Source: an uncultured Clostridium sp. (GTDB taxonomy: Bacteria; Bacillota; Clostridia; TANB77; CAG-508). Taken from it: DNA of 22,622 bases. Each line of letters starts with the position of its first letter. The stretch's first letter is position 1. The notes under the pieces were generated by a model. That model searched no databases, was not told where the DNA came from, and saw nothing but the letters and a program-made list of their open reading frames with translations. Positions 15,450 through 22,622 of this stretch are shown here, piece after piece. Location of the stretch: assembly GCA_946497585.1 (NCBI GenBank), contig CAMMLF010000007.1, positions 1 to 22,622 on the forward strand. The letters are read 5' to 3'. Made by a program: the position numbers and the translations under genes.

Positions 15450-16778
15450 TTACTTCCAATTATAAATCTCTAATTGTTGTCTGAAAATTCCTCCTTCCTC
15501 GCGTGAAGTAGCTAAACGCAAGTTTTCATTCTTTTGCACTATTTTGTTTACTCTCCATAGTCCAAGTCCATGGCTACGCTTATCTTTTTTGGTTGTAAAA
15601 CCTTTTTGTTTTAATTTAGATAAATCTAGTAGTGTGTTTTTGCAAGGATTTTCTACAATTACTAAATTTCTATTGTTGTAGCTATCTTTTATAAATTTGA
15701 TACTTATTTGCTTATTTTCACATTCTTTTGTAGCTTCTATTGCATTATCTATTAAAATTCCAAGTACTCTGCATAGTTCATAAATTTTGATTTTTAGGAT
15801 ATTTAAATTTACATACACATCCACATTTATGGTTATTCCATACTTTTTTGCTTCTATGTATTTGTTGTTTACTATGTTATAGATTGCTGGGCTGGACTTT
15901 GCAAGGCTTTCAAAACTTTCTACATTTCTTACTCCTTTGCAATCGCATATAAACTCATTATACATATTTGTAAGTCCATCCATATCTTTTGCTGCTATAT
16001 ATCCGCCTAATCCTTGCATAATATTTTTCATATCGTGTCTGAAAGAACAAATATCATCAAAACTTTCTTTTAATCTTGTATTACTTCCCTCCAGTTCACT
16101 TACTTTGCATTGCTCTGTTTCTATTTGAACAGTTTTCTTTATGCTTATTGCAGTAATGATATAATAACAAATAAATACAATAATTGCTAAAAAATATATT
16201 GGCGTTGGAAGTATATTAAGCATTTCAAATAAACTTATTTCATTAATAAGTATTAGTACTGACGAAATGACACTTACTTCAATTATTTGATTTTTTGTCT
16301 TTTCATTTATATTATCTGGAAGTGTGATTTTTAATTTTATTTTTTTGACCAAGATAAGTAAAAGTGCATAAATAAAAATGGCTATAAAACCCGCGATTAT
16401 AAACATTACTATATTGCTTGAAATTTGAGAAAACAAATTTGTTTGATTAATTTTTGCGCAGATTAAATTCGCGCTAGTAGATATTATTAAATTTATTTCT
16501 TCTAGAATTATAAGTTTTTCGAATTTTAGATTTAATACCAATTTGTAAATTAGCATTTGCACAGCCACTTCTAATATTATAGAATATGGCATAGGAGTAG
16601 CCATACGTATAAAAGAAACAAGGACGGTTTGAACCATCCAAGTTCTTTTTATTTCTTTTTTACTTATATTTAATACATAAGATAGTATTTTGTTTTGTAA
16701 TATTGTTGTTATAGCTGTATAAATTACTATAACAGTGCTAATTTGCAAAGCGTTTTCGTTAAATAATGCAATGTTCAT
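15450..16778 (-). CDS. AgrC-like sensor histidine kinase (GHKL ATPase)
   Basis: This is a membrane sensor kinase of the HPK10/AgrC type, a group that often senses secreted peptides. Counted from my start, the first 200 or so residues hold about six hydrophobic segments. Then come a coiled linker, the phospho-acceptor block SFRHDMKNIM with His248, the N-box GILIDNAIEA with Asn345, and the G-box SHGLGLWRV. Length is 442 residues, normal for the group. I start it at ATG 16778, which follows GAGGAG by 6 bases. The in-frame TTG at 16844 lies in the presumed -35 box and is unlikely. There is no response regulator, peptide precursor or AgrB-like processing gene in the window, so the partner and signal are unknown. 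It may read through from the glycan operon, as no terminator is seen upstream. Confidence 0.88.
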   Translation of the reverse strand: MNIALFNENALQISTVIVIYTAITTILQNKILSYVLNISKKEIKRTWMVQTVLVSFIRMATPMPYSIILEVAVQMLIYKLVLNLKFEKLIILEEINLIISTSANLICAKINQTNLFSQISSNIVMFIIAGFIAIFIYALLLILVKKIKLKITLPDNINEKTKNQIIEVSVISSVLILINEISLFEMLNILPTPIYFLAIIVFICYYIITAISIKKTVQIETEQCKVSELEGSNTRLKESFDDICSFRHDMKNIMQGLGGYIAAKDMDGLTNMYNEFICDCKGVRNVESFESLAKSSPAIYNIVNNKYIEAKKYGITINVDVYVNLNILKIKIYELCRVLGILIDNAIEATKECENKQISIKFIKDSYNNRNLVIVENPCKNTLLDLSKLKQKGFTTKKDKRSHGLGLWRVNKIVQKNENLRLATSREEGGIFRQQLEIYNWK

Positions 16779-16815
16779 ATTTTTCTCCTCATACCCAACT
16801 TTTTCCATTGTTAAT

Positions 16816-16844
16816 ATGATATTACTATTTTCGACATTTTGCAA
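16816..16844 (-). promoter_or_regulatory. Candidate sigma-A promoter of the sensor kinase
   Basis: On the minus strand TTGCAA (16839-16844) and TATCAT (16816-16821) are 17 bp apart. The leader to the ATG at 16778 would be about 30 bases. This also argues against the longer TTG-started reading frame. Confidence 0.4.
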
Positions 16845-16883
16845 TAGCTTTTGACAAATTTTTACAAGTTTTTATCTAAACTT

Positions 16884-17777
16884 TCATTCTTTAAAGTTTT
16901 CTATGCTATATTTTTGTAATCCTTCTTTCACTCTATTATTTAATATTTGTAATCGAGTTTTTAACTTATCACTAATATCATTTATTATGAATGCATCATT
17001 ATATGCTGTAGTTAAGGTTTTAACCAAATAGAAAAAATTATACTTTCTTAATGAAGGATATTTTTCGTTAACATATTCATATCTTTCCATTATTATTTCT
17101 GTATAATCTAAAATAGTTTGCTCATCAAAATTAAAAACTATGCTGTCATTTCTGTTTATATAATTATATTCTGCCTTCCCTATTAATTGTATTTTGTCGC
17201 ATTTTTCTGCAAGATAAAAAGTTGTACCTATATCTTCATACTTTTTCCCAGCAGGATATTGTATTCCATCAAATAATTCTTTTTTATATAATTTATTCCA
17301 TGCATAGCTTTGTATATTTTTATCTAATAAAATTTCTTTTAAAATCTCCATTTTATCATATGTTTTATTTTCTGGATAATCATTTCTTTTATATTTGTCC
17401 TTATTTGTAATCACATTAAAATTACAAATACTCATTTGAGCATTGTTTTTTATTATTGCATTATATAAGTCTTCATACATTGTTGGTTCTATAAAATCGT
17501 CACTATCTACAAAACCAATATATTCTCCTGTTGCTAATTTTATTCCGTTATTTCTAGCAATTGAAAGTCCCATATTTTTTTGATGGATTACTTTTATTCT
17601 ATCATCATTTTTAGAATATTCATCACAAATATTAGGGCACCCATCAGGTGACCCATCATCTACAATTATTATTTCAAGATTTTTATGAGTTTGATTTATT
17701 ATGCTATCTAAGCATTTTTTTAAGTATTTTTCCACTTTATATACTGGTACAATTATTGAAATTAATGAATTTCGCAT
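16884..17777 (-). CDS. Family 2 glycosyltransferase
   Basis: A GT-A fold inverting glycosyltransferase that should move a sugar from a nucleotide donor onto a glycan or lipid-linked acceptor at the inner face of the membrane. The 297-residue form begins MRNSLISIIVPVYKVEKYL, the usual start of the family. VDDGSPDG (39-46) binds the nucleotide, DSDD (91-94) is the metal-binding motif, and a later KKYEDIGTTFYL with Glu181-Asp182 fits the catalytic base region. I use ATG 17777 because a GGAGG lies 12 bases upstream. The in-frame ATG at 17828 has no ribosome site and overlaps the previous gene. It is the last gene of the glycan operon. Donor and acceptor sugars cannot be told from sequence. Confidence 0.92.
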   Translation of the reverse strand: MRNSLISIIVPVYKVEKYLKKCLDSIINQTHKNLEIIIVDDGSPDGCPNICDEYSKNDDRIKVIHQKNMGLSIARNNGIKLATGEYIGFVDSDDFIEPTMYEDLYNAIIKNNAQMSICNFNVITNKDKYKRNDYPENKTYDKMEILKEILLDKNIQSYAWNKLYKKELFDGIQYPAGKKYEDIGTTFYLAEKCDKIQLIGKAEYNYINRNDSIVFNFDEQTILDYTEIIMERYEYVNEKYPSLRKYNFFYLVKTLTTAYNDAFIINDISDKLKTRLQILNNRVKEGLQKYSIENFKE

Positions 17778-17817
17778 TTTATTACCTATCCTCCATAGTA
17801 GAACAACTTTTTTTATA

Positions 17818-18438
17818 TTAAAGGTCATTTTTTAGAAATGATGTATCTGCTAATAAATCTATTTCAAATTTTCCATTTTCATAAGTTAGAATGTTCAATG
17901 CCACATTATGTTGGCAATATTTTTCTCTCTCATCATTAAATGGTATACCTGTTATTTGTCTCAAAAATCCCTCTATTACAACTCCATGAGAACATATTAA
18001 GATATTTTTTCCTGCATTTTTTTCACAAATTCTTTTAATGCAGTCATATTCTCTTTTGCTTGCATCTTCCATTGATTCTTGATTTGGTATTCCACTTATT
18101 TCATTTATTTCGTTTTGTCTCTGTTTTATTTGTGGACTAAGTTTATTTACATCTTCCCATTTCCAGCCATCATAATCTCCAAAATACATTTCACACAAAT
18201 CGTCTAACTGAATGATTTTTAGGTTATTCAATTTTGCTAATGGCTCAATAGTTTTCGCCGTTCTATTTGATGTGCTTGAATACATTACATCAAATTTAAT
18301 ATTTGATAATCTTTTAGCAAGTTTTTCTGTGGACGCAAGTCCTTTTTCTGTAAGTTCATAATCTTTTCTACCTGTTAATCTTTTTTCTATGTTACCAATT
18401 GTTTCTGCATGCCTAACTATATATAATTTAGTTTTCAT
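17818..18438 (-). CDS. Histidine phosphatase family protein (phosphoglycerate-mutase-like)
   Basis: The 206-residue protein has the catalytic set of the branch-1 histidine phosphatases: RHAET with phospho-acceptor His10, Arg59 in SSTSNRTAKT, the acid Glu83 in CEMYFGDYDGW, and His151 in CSHGVV. The family removes phosphate from small molecules; the substrate here is unknown. It lies between two glycosyltransferase genes, overlapping the upstream one by 11 bases, so a sugar phosphate or glycan intermediate is a reasonable guess and no more. I choose the ATG at 18438, which matches the family start (MKTKLYIVRHAE). An in-frame TTG at 18444 is closer to the AAGGAG site and cannot be excluded. Confidence 0.9.
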   Translation of the reverse strand: MKTKLYIVRHAETIGNIEKRLTGRKDYELTEKGLASTEKLAKRLSNIKFDVMYSSTSNRTAKTIEPLAKLNNLKIIQLDDLCEMYFGDYDGWKWEDVNKLSPQIKQRQNEINEISGIPNQESMEDASKREYDCIKRICEKNAGKNILICSHGVVIEGFLRQITGIPFNDEREKYCQHNVALNILTYENGKFEIDLLADTSFLKNDL

Positions 18439-19303
18439 TATCAAAGAACTCCTTAAATTTGTAATTCCTTTTAGGCAATCTTTCTATAGGTCCTCCACAT
18501 TCCATAGATTTTAATATTGCTGCTATTCTTGCTGGAATAGTTTCGTTTTCATTTTTTATAAAGCTTAATAAATATGGCTTGTACTCTTTAGGTGTAATTG
18601 AATATAGATCAGTTACTTCTGCAAGCATTCTGTACCAATCTGAGCATTTTTTTACTGATGGAGTGCTCATAACGCTACCTTTTCTATTTCTATAATATTT
18701 AAATACTTTCATAGAACTATATTTTGTTGACTTTGACAAAATAGTTCCTTTTATGCAAAATACTTCATCTTCATAATACATTCCTTGCACAAATCTCATA
18801 TTATTTTTATCTAAAAATTCTTTGTTCCAGCATCTACTTGATACAGAAAAATTCAAATCACAAGTTAATCTTGCAATTTTTGTAGAATTTTCTTGAGTTG
18901 ATATTCTTTCTTTATTACCTTGTCCAACGTCTTGAAATCCTAAATATACTATATCTGGAGTGTCTTGTCCTATTACTTTATCAATATTTTTCAACACATT
19001 TTCATCATATAAGGTATCGTCTCCGTCTAAAAATATAATATATTCTCCATTTGCTTTTTCTAATCCTGCATTTCTTGTTCCTCCTGCAGTTCCAGTATTA
19101 GATGGTGTCTTTACTAATTTTACATTTTCGTTTATATATTTTTTTATTATTTCCATTGTATTATCAGTTGAGCAATCATCTGATATAATCAATTCATAAT
19201 TTTTATAGTCTTGTGATAGCACGCTATTTATAGCTCTTTCAATGTAATTCTCCACGTTATAAGCACATATTATAACTGTAAATCTTGGTTTATTCAATTC
19301 CAC
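18428..19303 (-). CDS. Family 2 glycosyltransferase, GTG start
   Basis: A 291-residue GT-A glycosyltransferase. It opens with FTVIICAYNVENYIERAINSV, has the nucleotide-binding acid pair in SDDCSTDN (41-48), the metal-binding DGDD (93-96), and a YYEDEVF block (about 176-182) typical of the catalytic region. The start codon is GTG at 19303, preceded by AGGAGG at a spacing of 8. The TAG stop of the upstream pyruvyl transferase gene is itself the first part of that ribosome site, so the two genes are likely coupled in translation. The end overlaps the phosphatase start. No membrane segment is evident, so it should act on a lipid-linked acceptor from the cytoplasmic side. The sugar is not predictable. 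Confidence 0.93.
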   Translation of the reverse strand: MELNKPRFTVIICAYNVENYIERAINSVLSQDYKNYELIISDDCSTDNTMEIIKKYINENVKLVKTPSNTGTAGGTRNAGLEKANGEYIIFLDGDDTLYDENVLKNIDKVIGQDTPDIVYLGFQDVGQGNKERISTQENSTKIARLTCDLNFSVSSRCWNKEFLDKNNMRFVQGMYYEDEVFCIKGTILSKSTKYSSMKVFKYYRNRKGSVMSTPSVKKCSDWYRMLAEVTDLYSITPKEYKPYLLSFIKNENETIPARIAAILKSMECGGPIERLPKRNYKFKEFFDNEN

Positions 19304-19315
19304 GATATTCTCCTC

Positions 19316-20263
19316 CTATCCATTTTGGCGAATTATTTCAATTAATTGTTTTTGCTTTTCTTTTAGTTCCTTATTGTCATATGGTAAATATTTTGTATTC
19401 AATAATTCTTTTATATTTTTTTCTAAATCATTCATATTATCAATATACTTTATATATCCTAAGTAACTTAAATACTTAGCTGTATCTTTTACTTTGTGAT
19501 TATAATTACTTAAGGCTATACATGGTGTACTAGTAATAGCTGCAAATATCATTCCGTGAAGTCTATCTGTAATAACAAGCTCTGCTCTTCTGTATTTTTC
19601 AAACATTTTTTCTAGTTTTTCTTCTCTTTTCTCACTAGTAGGTATTGGATCACCTACAGCTGTATCATCATATTCTATTTTTTCAAAATATTTTTTGCCA
19701 AGTTCTTTTACAGTTTTTCTTTCTTCTTCTGTCATTTTTATTTCTGTATCATTTCTAAAAATACAAAGTAATCCATTCCTTGTTTCTCCATTTTTAGTTT
19801 CATTTAAATATGTAACTGTATCTGGAACAAGAATAACTTTATTATTTTTAAATTCTTTTTTCATAACATTATACGAGGTTTCTTCTCTAGCGCAAAAAAC
19901 TAAATTATGATGTTTGCCATATATTTCTTTTGACTTTTCTAATTCTTCTTTATTTTTAAAATATATTGTTTGAGGAAGAATTATTATTAAATTATTAGAA
20001 AACTCTTTTATTAAATTTCTTCTCTCTTCTTCAACATATAAATATTCATCTCCGATGTTTCCTCCTCCGTGATATAAAATTATATCGTCATCTTTTATAT
20101 CTTTTTTTATTGTATTTAATTGTTCATTTACTTTTTCTTCTTCTATTTCATAATATTTATAATCTGGTAAATTCTCTTTTATAAATTTTTCTTCTGCTGC
20201 TGCTATTGCATTATCACCCAAATTATTATGGCGTGGTACTCCTATTAATATAACTTTTTTCAT
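19316..20263 (-). CDS. Polysaccharide pyruvyl transferase family protein
   Basis: Members move pyruvate from phosphoenolpyruvate onto a sugar of a surface polysaccharide as an acidic ketal; some relatives do other sugar transfers. The 315-residue protein has the N-terminal block GVPRHNNLGDNAI (8-20), a glycine loop HGGGNIGD (65-72), the strand and loop CAREETSY (124-131), and the key C-terminal motif VITDRLHGMIFAAITSTPCI (230-249). These match the PS_pyruv_trans domain over its full length. The ATG at 20263 follows AGGAGGGGAG. It is the first gene of a four-gene glycan operon with its own promoter 70-100 bases upstream. The product would make a surface glycan or teichoic-acid-like polymer negatively charged. 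Confidence 0.9.
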   Translation of the reverse strand: MKKVILIGVPRHNNLGDNAIAAAEEKFIKENLPDYKYYEIEEEKVNEQLNTIKKDIKDDDIILYHGGGNIGDEYLYVEEERRNLIKEFSNNLIIILPQTIYFKNKEELEKSKEIYGKHHNLVFCAREETSYNVMKKEFKNNKVILVPDTVTYLNETKNGETRNGLLCIFRNDTEIKMTEEERKTVKELGKKYFEKIEYDDTAVGDPIPTSEKREEKLEKMFEKYRRAELVITDRLHGMIFAAITSTPCIALSNYNHKVKDTAKYLSYLGYIKYIDNMNDLEKNIKELLNTKYLPYDNKELKEKQKQLIEIIRQNG

Positions 20264-20335
20264 TCTCCCCTCCTAATTTAAGTAATTTATTTTTTAATTA
20301 TGTATATTATCCAAATTCTAATATCGCCTTTTTAT

Positions 20336-20364
20336 ATTTTAGCACAAATTTTTAAGTTTGTCCA
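20336..20364 (-). promoter_or_regulatory. Sigma-A promoter of the surface-glycan operon
   Basis: On the minus strand TGGACA (20359-20364) and TAAAAT (20336-20341) are 17 bp apart, each one base from consensus. A TGC before the -10 gives an extended -10. The leader would be about 66 bases. It sits in the 143-base gap after the LtaS-like gene, where I see no clear terminator. Confidence 0.65.
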
Positions 20365-20406
20365 TACTTCGCTCCATCCCAAGTTTTCGGCCAATTGCAA
20401 AATAAT

Positions 20407-22368
20407 TTATTGTGCAAACAAATTATTCTTTATTATCGTATCAGACAAGTAAATTTCGTCTTCCATTTTTCTTTGAAGCAATGCTAATTCTTCCGTTTCT
20501 TCAATTTCTTCTAAAGTTTCTCTATCATAATAAACATCATTTATACAGTAATATTTACTCGTAATAAAGCCCAATCCTTTTATAAATGAATAGTCTTTAT
20601 CTGAAAAGATACTTGTTCCTATTGAAAAATTATCTTCCACACCAAGTAAATCTAGTATTGTTGGTTTAATGTCTATTTTCGATACACATCTTGTGATGGT
20701 TTCGTTTGTTACGACATTAGGTATTTTTATTGCAAATGGTATATGAACATCTTTTGTATCATATTCAAAAGATGAATATGGGTCATCATTATTAACATAC
20801 AAAGCTAATAAATCATCTGAATCTATGCCACATCCATGGTCACCATAGACAACTATTATACTATTTTCTATTAGTCCTGTTTCTTCAAGTTTCTCCATAA
20901 ATTTCCCAAAAGCATAGTCAACAAAGTTACATGATATAATGTAATTTTTCAAATTTTCATCAGTCATGCCCTCTACATCTTCATCAGTTATTGTAAGTTT
21001 TTCTGATAAATTTGATACTCCTGTTAAGTAAAATGGTAAGTGAGTTGTTACACTTACTAGAGTTGTGCAAAAGTTTTCTTCGTATGTGCTCATAATATTG
21101 ACAGCTTCTTCAAAAAATCCTTCATCTGAATAAAAATCTCCTGCTCTTTCTATATCTGGAAAACTGGTAATATCATTATATTCGTCAATGTGATATCCTT
21201 TATTATATACCGCTTCCCTATTCCAAAATGTACTTGTATTTGGATGCATAAATGATGTATAGTATCCTTCAGCTCTTAACGTTGTATATATATCATTCCA
21301 AGTGTTTCCATAGTATTTTTGAAATACATATCCATTTTCTAATGGATACATTGAATTTTCCATTTCAAATTCTGAATCGGCTGTTGTTCCCAATCCTTGG
21401 TTATACATATCTGTACAAGATATATTTTCACTAAAAAATTTATTTAAGTTTGGCATTATTTCTTTTCCATTTATTTGTTTTCCTATCATATATTCATTCA
21501 AACTTTCTAGTTGCAGAATTATAACATTGTTTCCTTCTGCTATACCTGTATATTCTGTTGTTTGAGCTTTTTGACTTATATTTTCTTTATATGCTTCTTC
21601 TAGTCTTTCTTCATCTATTTCTGGCTTAGCCACCAAACTTAACAAATAATCTCTTGCGTCTTCATAGTGATAATAATATATTGATACACTTTGCACAATT
21701 AGTGATTTATTATACCCTTTTGACTCATATATGTTATTTATGTATTTTTTTACTAAAAAAATATTTAATATAATTAAACCAATTATAACAATGCTTTTTA
21801 ATATCCAATTTTTATAATATGTTCTTCTTAATCTCTTATGTGCAAATATACTTAATATTGCAACAACTACATTATCTATAAAGAATATAGCAATATTTTT
21901 AATATTTATTAATAATATTAGCCCATCACCAATTTCTTTTCCATATTGCAAGTTTCCTATCTGATAGAAAGACAAGAAGTTCGTTGAATAGCTATAATAC
22001 AGGAAATTAGCATATATTAATATCGTTACTAGAAAATAAACTATATTCATATACAAATATCCAGATTTATTTTTGTGATTAATTGTAGGACTCATTATTA
22101 GCATAGATGCGCTAATTAAATACCCAATTATTGTAGGCTCAAAGCTCAACTCAATTAAATAGTTTAATAGAAGCCCTTTATATACAAATAGTATACTACC
22201 TAATATAAATATAAAATTATTTTTTAATATATATATTATTTTGCTGTCTTTTTTGACCGGTATTAATGCCTTTTGCTCTGCTTGTAGGTCTTTTTTTGTT
22301 TTTGCGTGCTTTGGAGTTTTTTTACGTTCTTTAACACCATTTTTGCTATGTTTTTTTACTGCCTCCAT
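20407..22368 (-). CDS. LtaS-type sulfatase-fold membrane enzyme (lipoteichoic acid synthase family)
   Basis: LtaS enzymes polymerise glycerol phosphate from phosphatidylglycerol into lipoteichoic acid on the outer face of the membrane. The 653-residue protein has a very basic cytoplasmic N-terminus (1-43), five membrane helices between about 45 and 208, a helical linker, and an outer sulfatase-fold domain. Metal and catalytic residues can be placed by motif: Glu288 in ILQLESLNEY, the catalytic Thr329 in GLGTTADSEF, His443 in VTTHLPF, and Asp510-His511 in VYGDHG. It ends in an acidic region. The ATG at 22368 follows AGGAGG by 5 bases. A promoter lies about 95 bases upstream. Whether it is the main synthase, a primase or another phosphoglycerol transferase cannot be decided from sequence. 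The glycan operon next to it suggests a shared envelope role. Confidence 0.9.
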   Translation of the reverse strand: MEAVKKHSKNGVKERKKTPKHAKTKKDLQAEQKALIPVKKDSKIIYILKNNFIFILGSILFVYKGLLLNYLIELSFEPTIIGYLISASMLIMSPTINHKNKSGYLYMNIVYFLVTILIYANFLYYSYSTNFLSFYQIGNLQYGKEIGDGLILLINIKNIAIFFIDNVVVAILSIFAHKRLRRTYYKNWILKSIVIIGLIILNIFLVKKYINNIYESKGYNKSLIVQSVSIYYYHYEDARDYLLSLVAKPEIDEERLEEAYKENISQKAQTTEYTGIAEGNNVIILQLESLNEYMIGKQINGKEIMPNLNKFFSENISCTDMYNQGLGTTADSEFEMENSMYPLENGYVFQKYYGNTWNDIYTTLRAEGYYTSFMHPNTSTFWNREAVYNKGYHIDEYNDITSFPDIERAGDFYSDEGFFEEAVNIMSTYEENFCTTLVSVTTHLPFYLTGVSNLSEKLTITDEDVEGMTDENLKNYIISCNFVDYAFGKFMEKLEETGLIENSIIVVYGDHGCGIDSDDLLALYVNNDDPYSSFEYDTKDVHIPFAIKIPNVVTNETITRCVSKIDIKPTILDLLGVEDNFSIGTSIFSDKDYSFIKGLGFITSKYYCINDVYYDRETLEEIEETEELALLQRKMEDEIYLSDTIIKNNLFAQ

Positions 22369-22461
22369 TAGTCCTCCTATAATAGCTATTTCTTACTTTA
22401 TTTCTTTGGTGTATTAATTATATATTTTTTATTTCCTTTGATTCTAATGAGTTATAATATA

Positions 22462-22490
22462 ATAATACCATATTTTTTACATTTCGACAA
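22462..22490 (-). promoter_or_regulatory. Sigma-A promoter of the LtaS-like gene
   Basis: On the minus strand TTGTCG (22485-22490) and TATTAT (22462-22467) are 17 bp apart, with TGG in front of the -10. The whole 29-bp element matches the left-edge promoter (49-77) at 20 of 29 positions, including a shared A5 run in the spacer and ATGGTAT at the -10. The leader would be about 87 bases. Confidence 0.65.
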
Positions 22491-22528
22491 ATGCTTTTTC
22501 TTAGTTTTTCGCGCTTTTTTGTTTTTTT

Positions 22529-22549
22529 AATAGTCAAAACTTGATTATT
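22529..22549. repeat. Small hairpin, first of three in tandem
   Basis: Arms 22529-22537 and 22541-22549 pair over 9 positions with a 3-base loop. The one imperfect pair is G-U in plus-strand RNA and A-C in minus-strand RNA. No ORF covers it. Function unknown. Confidence 0.45.
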
Positions 22550-22551
22550 CC

Positions 22552-22590
22552 TTATTGTATAGGAAAAATCAAATTTTTCCTATACAATAA
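22552..22590. repeat. Perfect 18-bp inverted repeat
   Basis: Arms 22552-22569 and 22573-22590 are exact reverse complements around the three bases CAA. Neither strand has a proper U run after it, so it is not a standard terminator by itself. It could be a protein-binding site, a cruciform or part of a structured RNA with its two neighbours. Confidence 0.7.
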
Positions 22591-22591
22591 A

Positions 22592-22614
22592 AAGGGTTAC
22601 ATAATGTAGCCCTT
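22592..22614. terminator. Hairpin at the right edge, probable terminator
   Basis: Arms 22592-22602 and 22604-22614 pair over 11 positions with three G-C pairs at the base. On the minus strand the stem is followed by five T, so it could end a minus-strand gene lying beyond the window. On the plus strand the imperfect pair becomes G-U and a weaker T run follows. The direction is unresolved. Confidence 0.55.
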
Positions 22615-22622
22615 AATTTTCC

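Noticed and set aside
16779..16844. A 22-residue N-terminal extension of the sensor kinase from a TTG codon
   Set aside because: It has no ribosome site and overlaps the presumed promoter, while ATG 16778 has GAGGAG at good spacing.
17778..17828. A 17-residue N-terminal extension of the second glycosyltransferase from ATG 17828
   Set aside because: No ribosome site, it overlaps the phosphatase stop, and it precedes the usual family start (MRNSLISIIVPVY).
1..22622. CRISPR arrays, tRNA or rRNA genes, prophage or insertion-sequence transposase genes
   Set aside because: No regularly spaced repeats, no rRNA-like stretch, no tRNA cloverleaf and no transposase or phage protein was found on reading both strands.

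Overview
This is a low-GC chromosomal window from a spore-forming Gram-positive bacterium, most likely an uncultured gut-type member of the Clostridia. The evidence is an alpha/beta-type small acid-soluble spore protein (SASP), a GatCAB amidotransferase, an LtaS-like lipoteichoic acid synthase, a MurE with the DNPR motif typical of meso-diaminopimelate enzymes, strong AGGAGG ribosome sites, and AT-rich codon use. All 17 genes I accept lie on the minus strand, so transcription runs from high to low coordinates.

Layout in transcription order. (1) Right edge, 22529-22614: three adjacent hairpins, then a promoter and a monocistronic-looking LtaS-type gene (22368-20407). (2) A surface-glycan operon (20263-16884) with its own promoter: polysaccharide pyruvyl transferase, family 2 glycosyltransferase, histidine phosphatase, second glycosyltransferase. 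(3) An AgrC-like sensor kinase (16778-15450) with no partner regulator in view. (4) A 342-base intergenic stretch with a 196-bp MITE-like element (16-bp perfect terminal inverted repeats, ATAAAA on both sides), a strong terminator and the murE leader. (5) A reduced division and cell-wall cluster, murE-mraY-ftsW-murG, without murF and murD, followed by topA. (6) A membrane-anchored, cysteine-free protein with a formylglycine-enzyme/C-type-lectin-like C-terminus. (7) The gatCAB cluster in the order gatC - P-loop kinase - gatA - unknown 562-aa protein - gatB, closed by a terminator. (8) A SASP gene with a sigma-G-like promoter and its own terminator. (9) An outward-facing sigma-A promoter at the left edge for a gene beyond the window.

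The window combines peptidoglycan precursor synthesis (MurE, MraY, MurG), septal glycan polymerisation (FtsW), teichoic-acid and surface-glycan decoration, DNA topology (TopA) and indirect Gln/Asn-tRNA charging (GatCAB). Most of it is housekeeping. The parts least explained by known biology are the MITE-like element, the structured murE leader with a two-codon in-frame ORF, the 562-aa protein and kinase inside the gat cluster, and the lectin-fold-like surface protein. I found no complete undescribed defence or mobile system here. All promoter and terminator calls are by eye.
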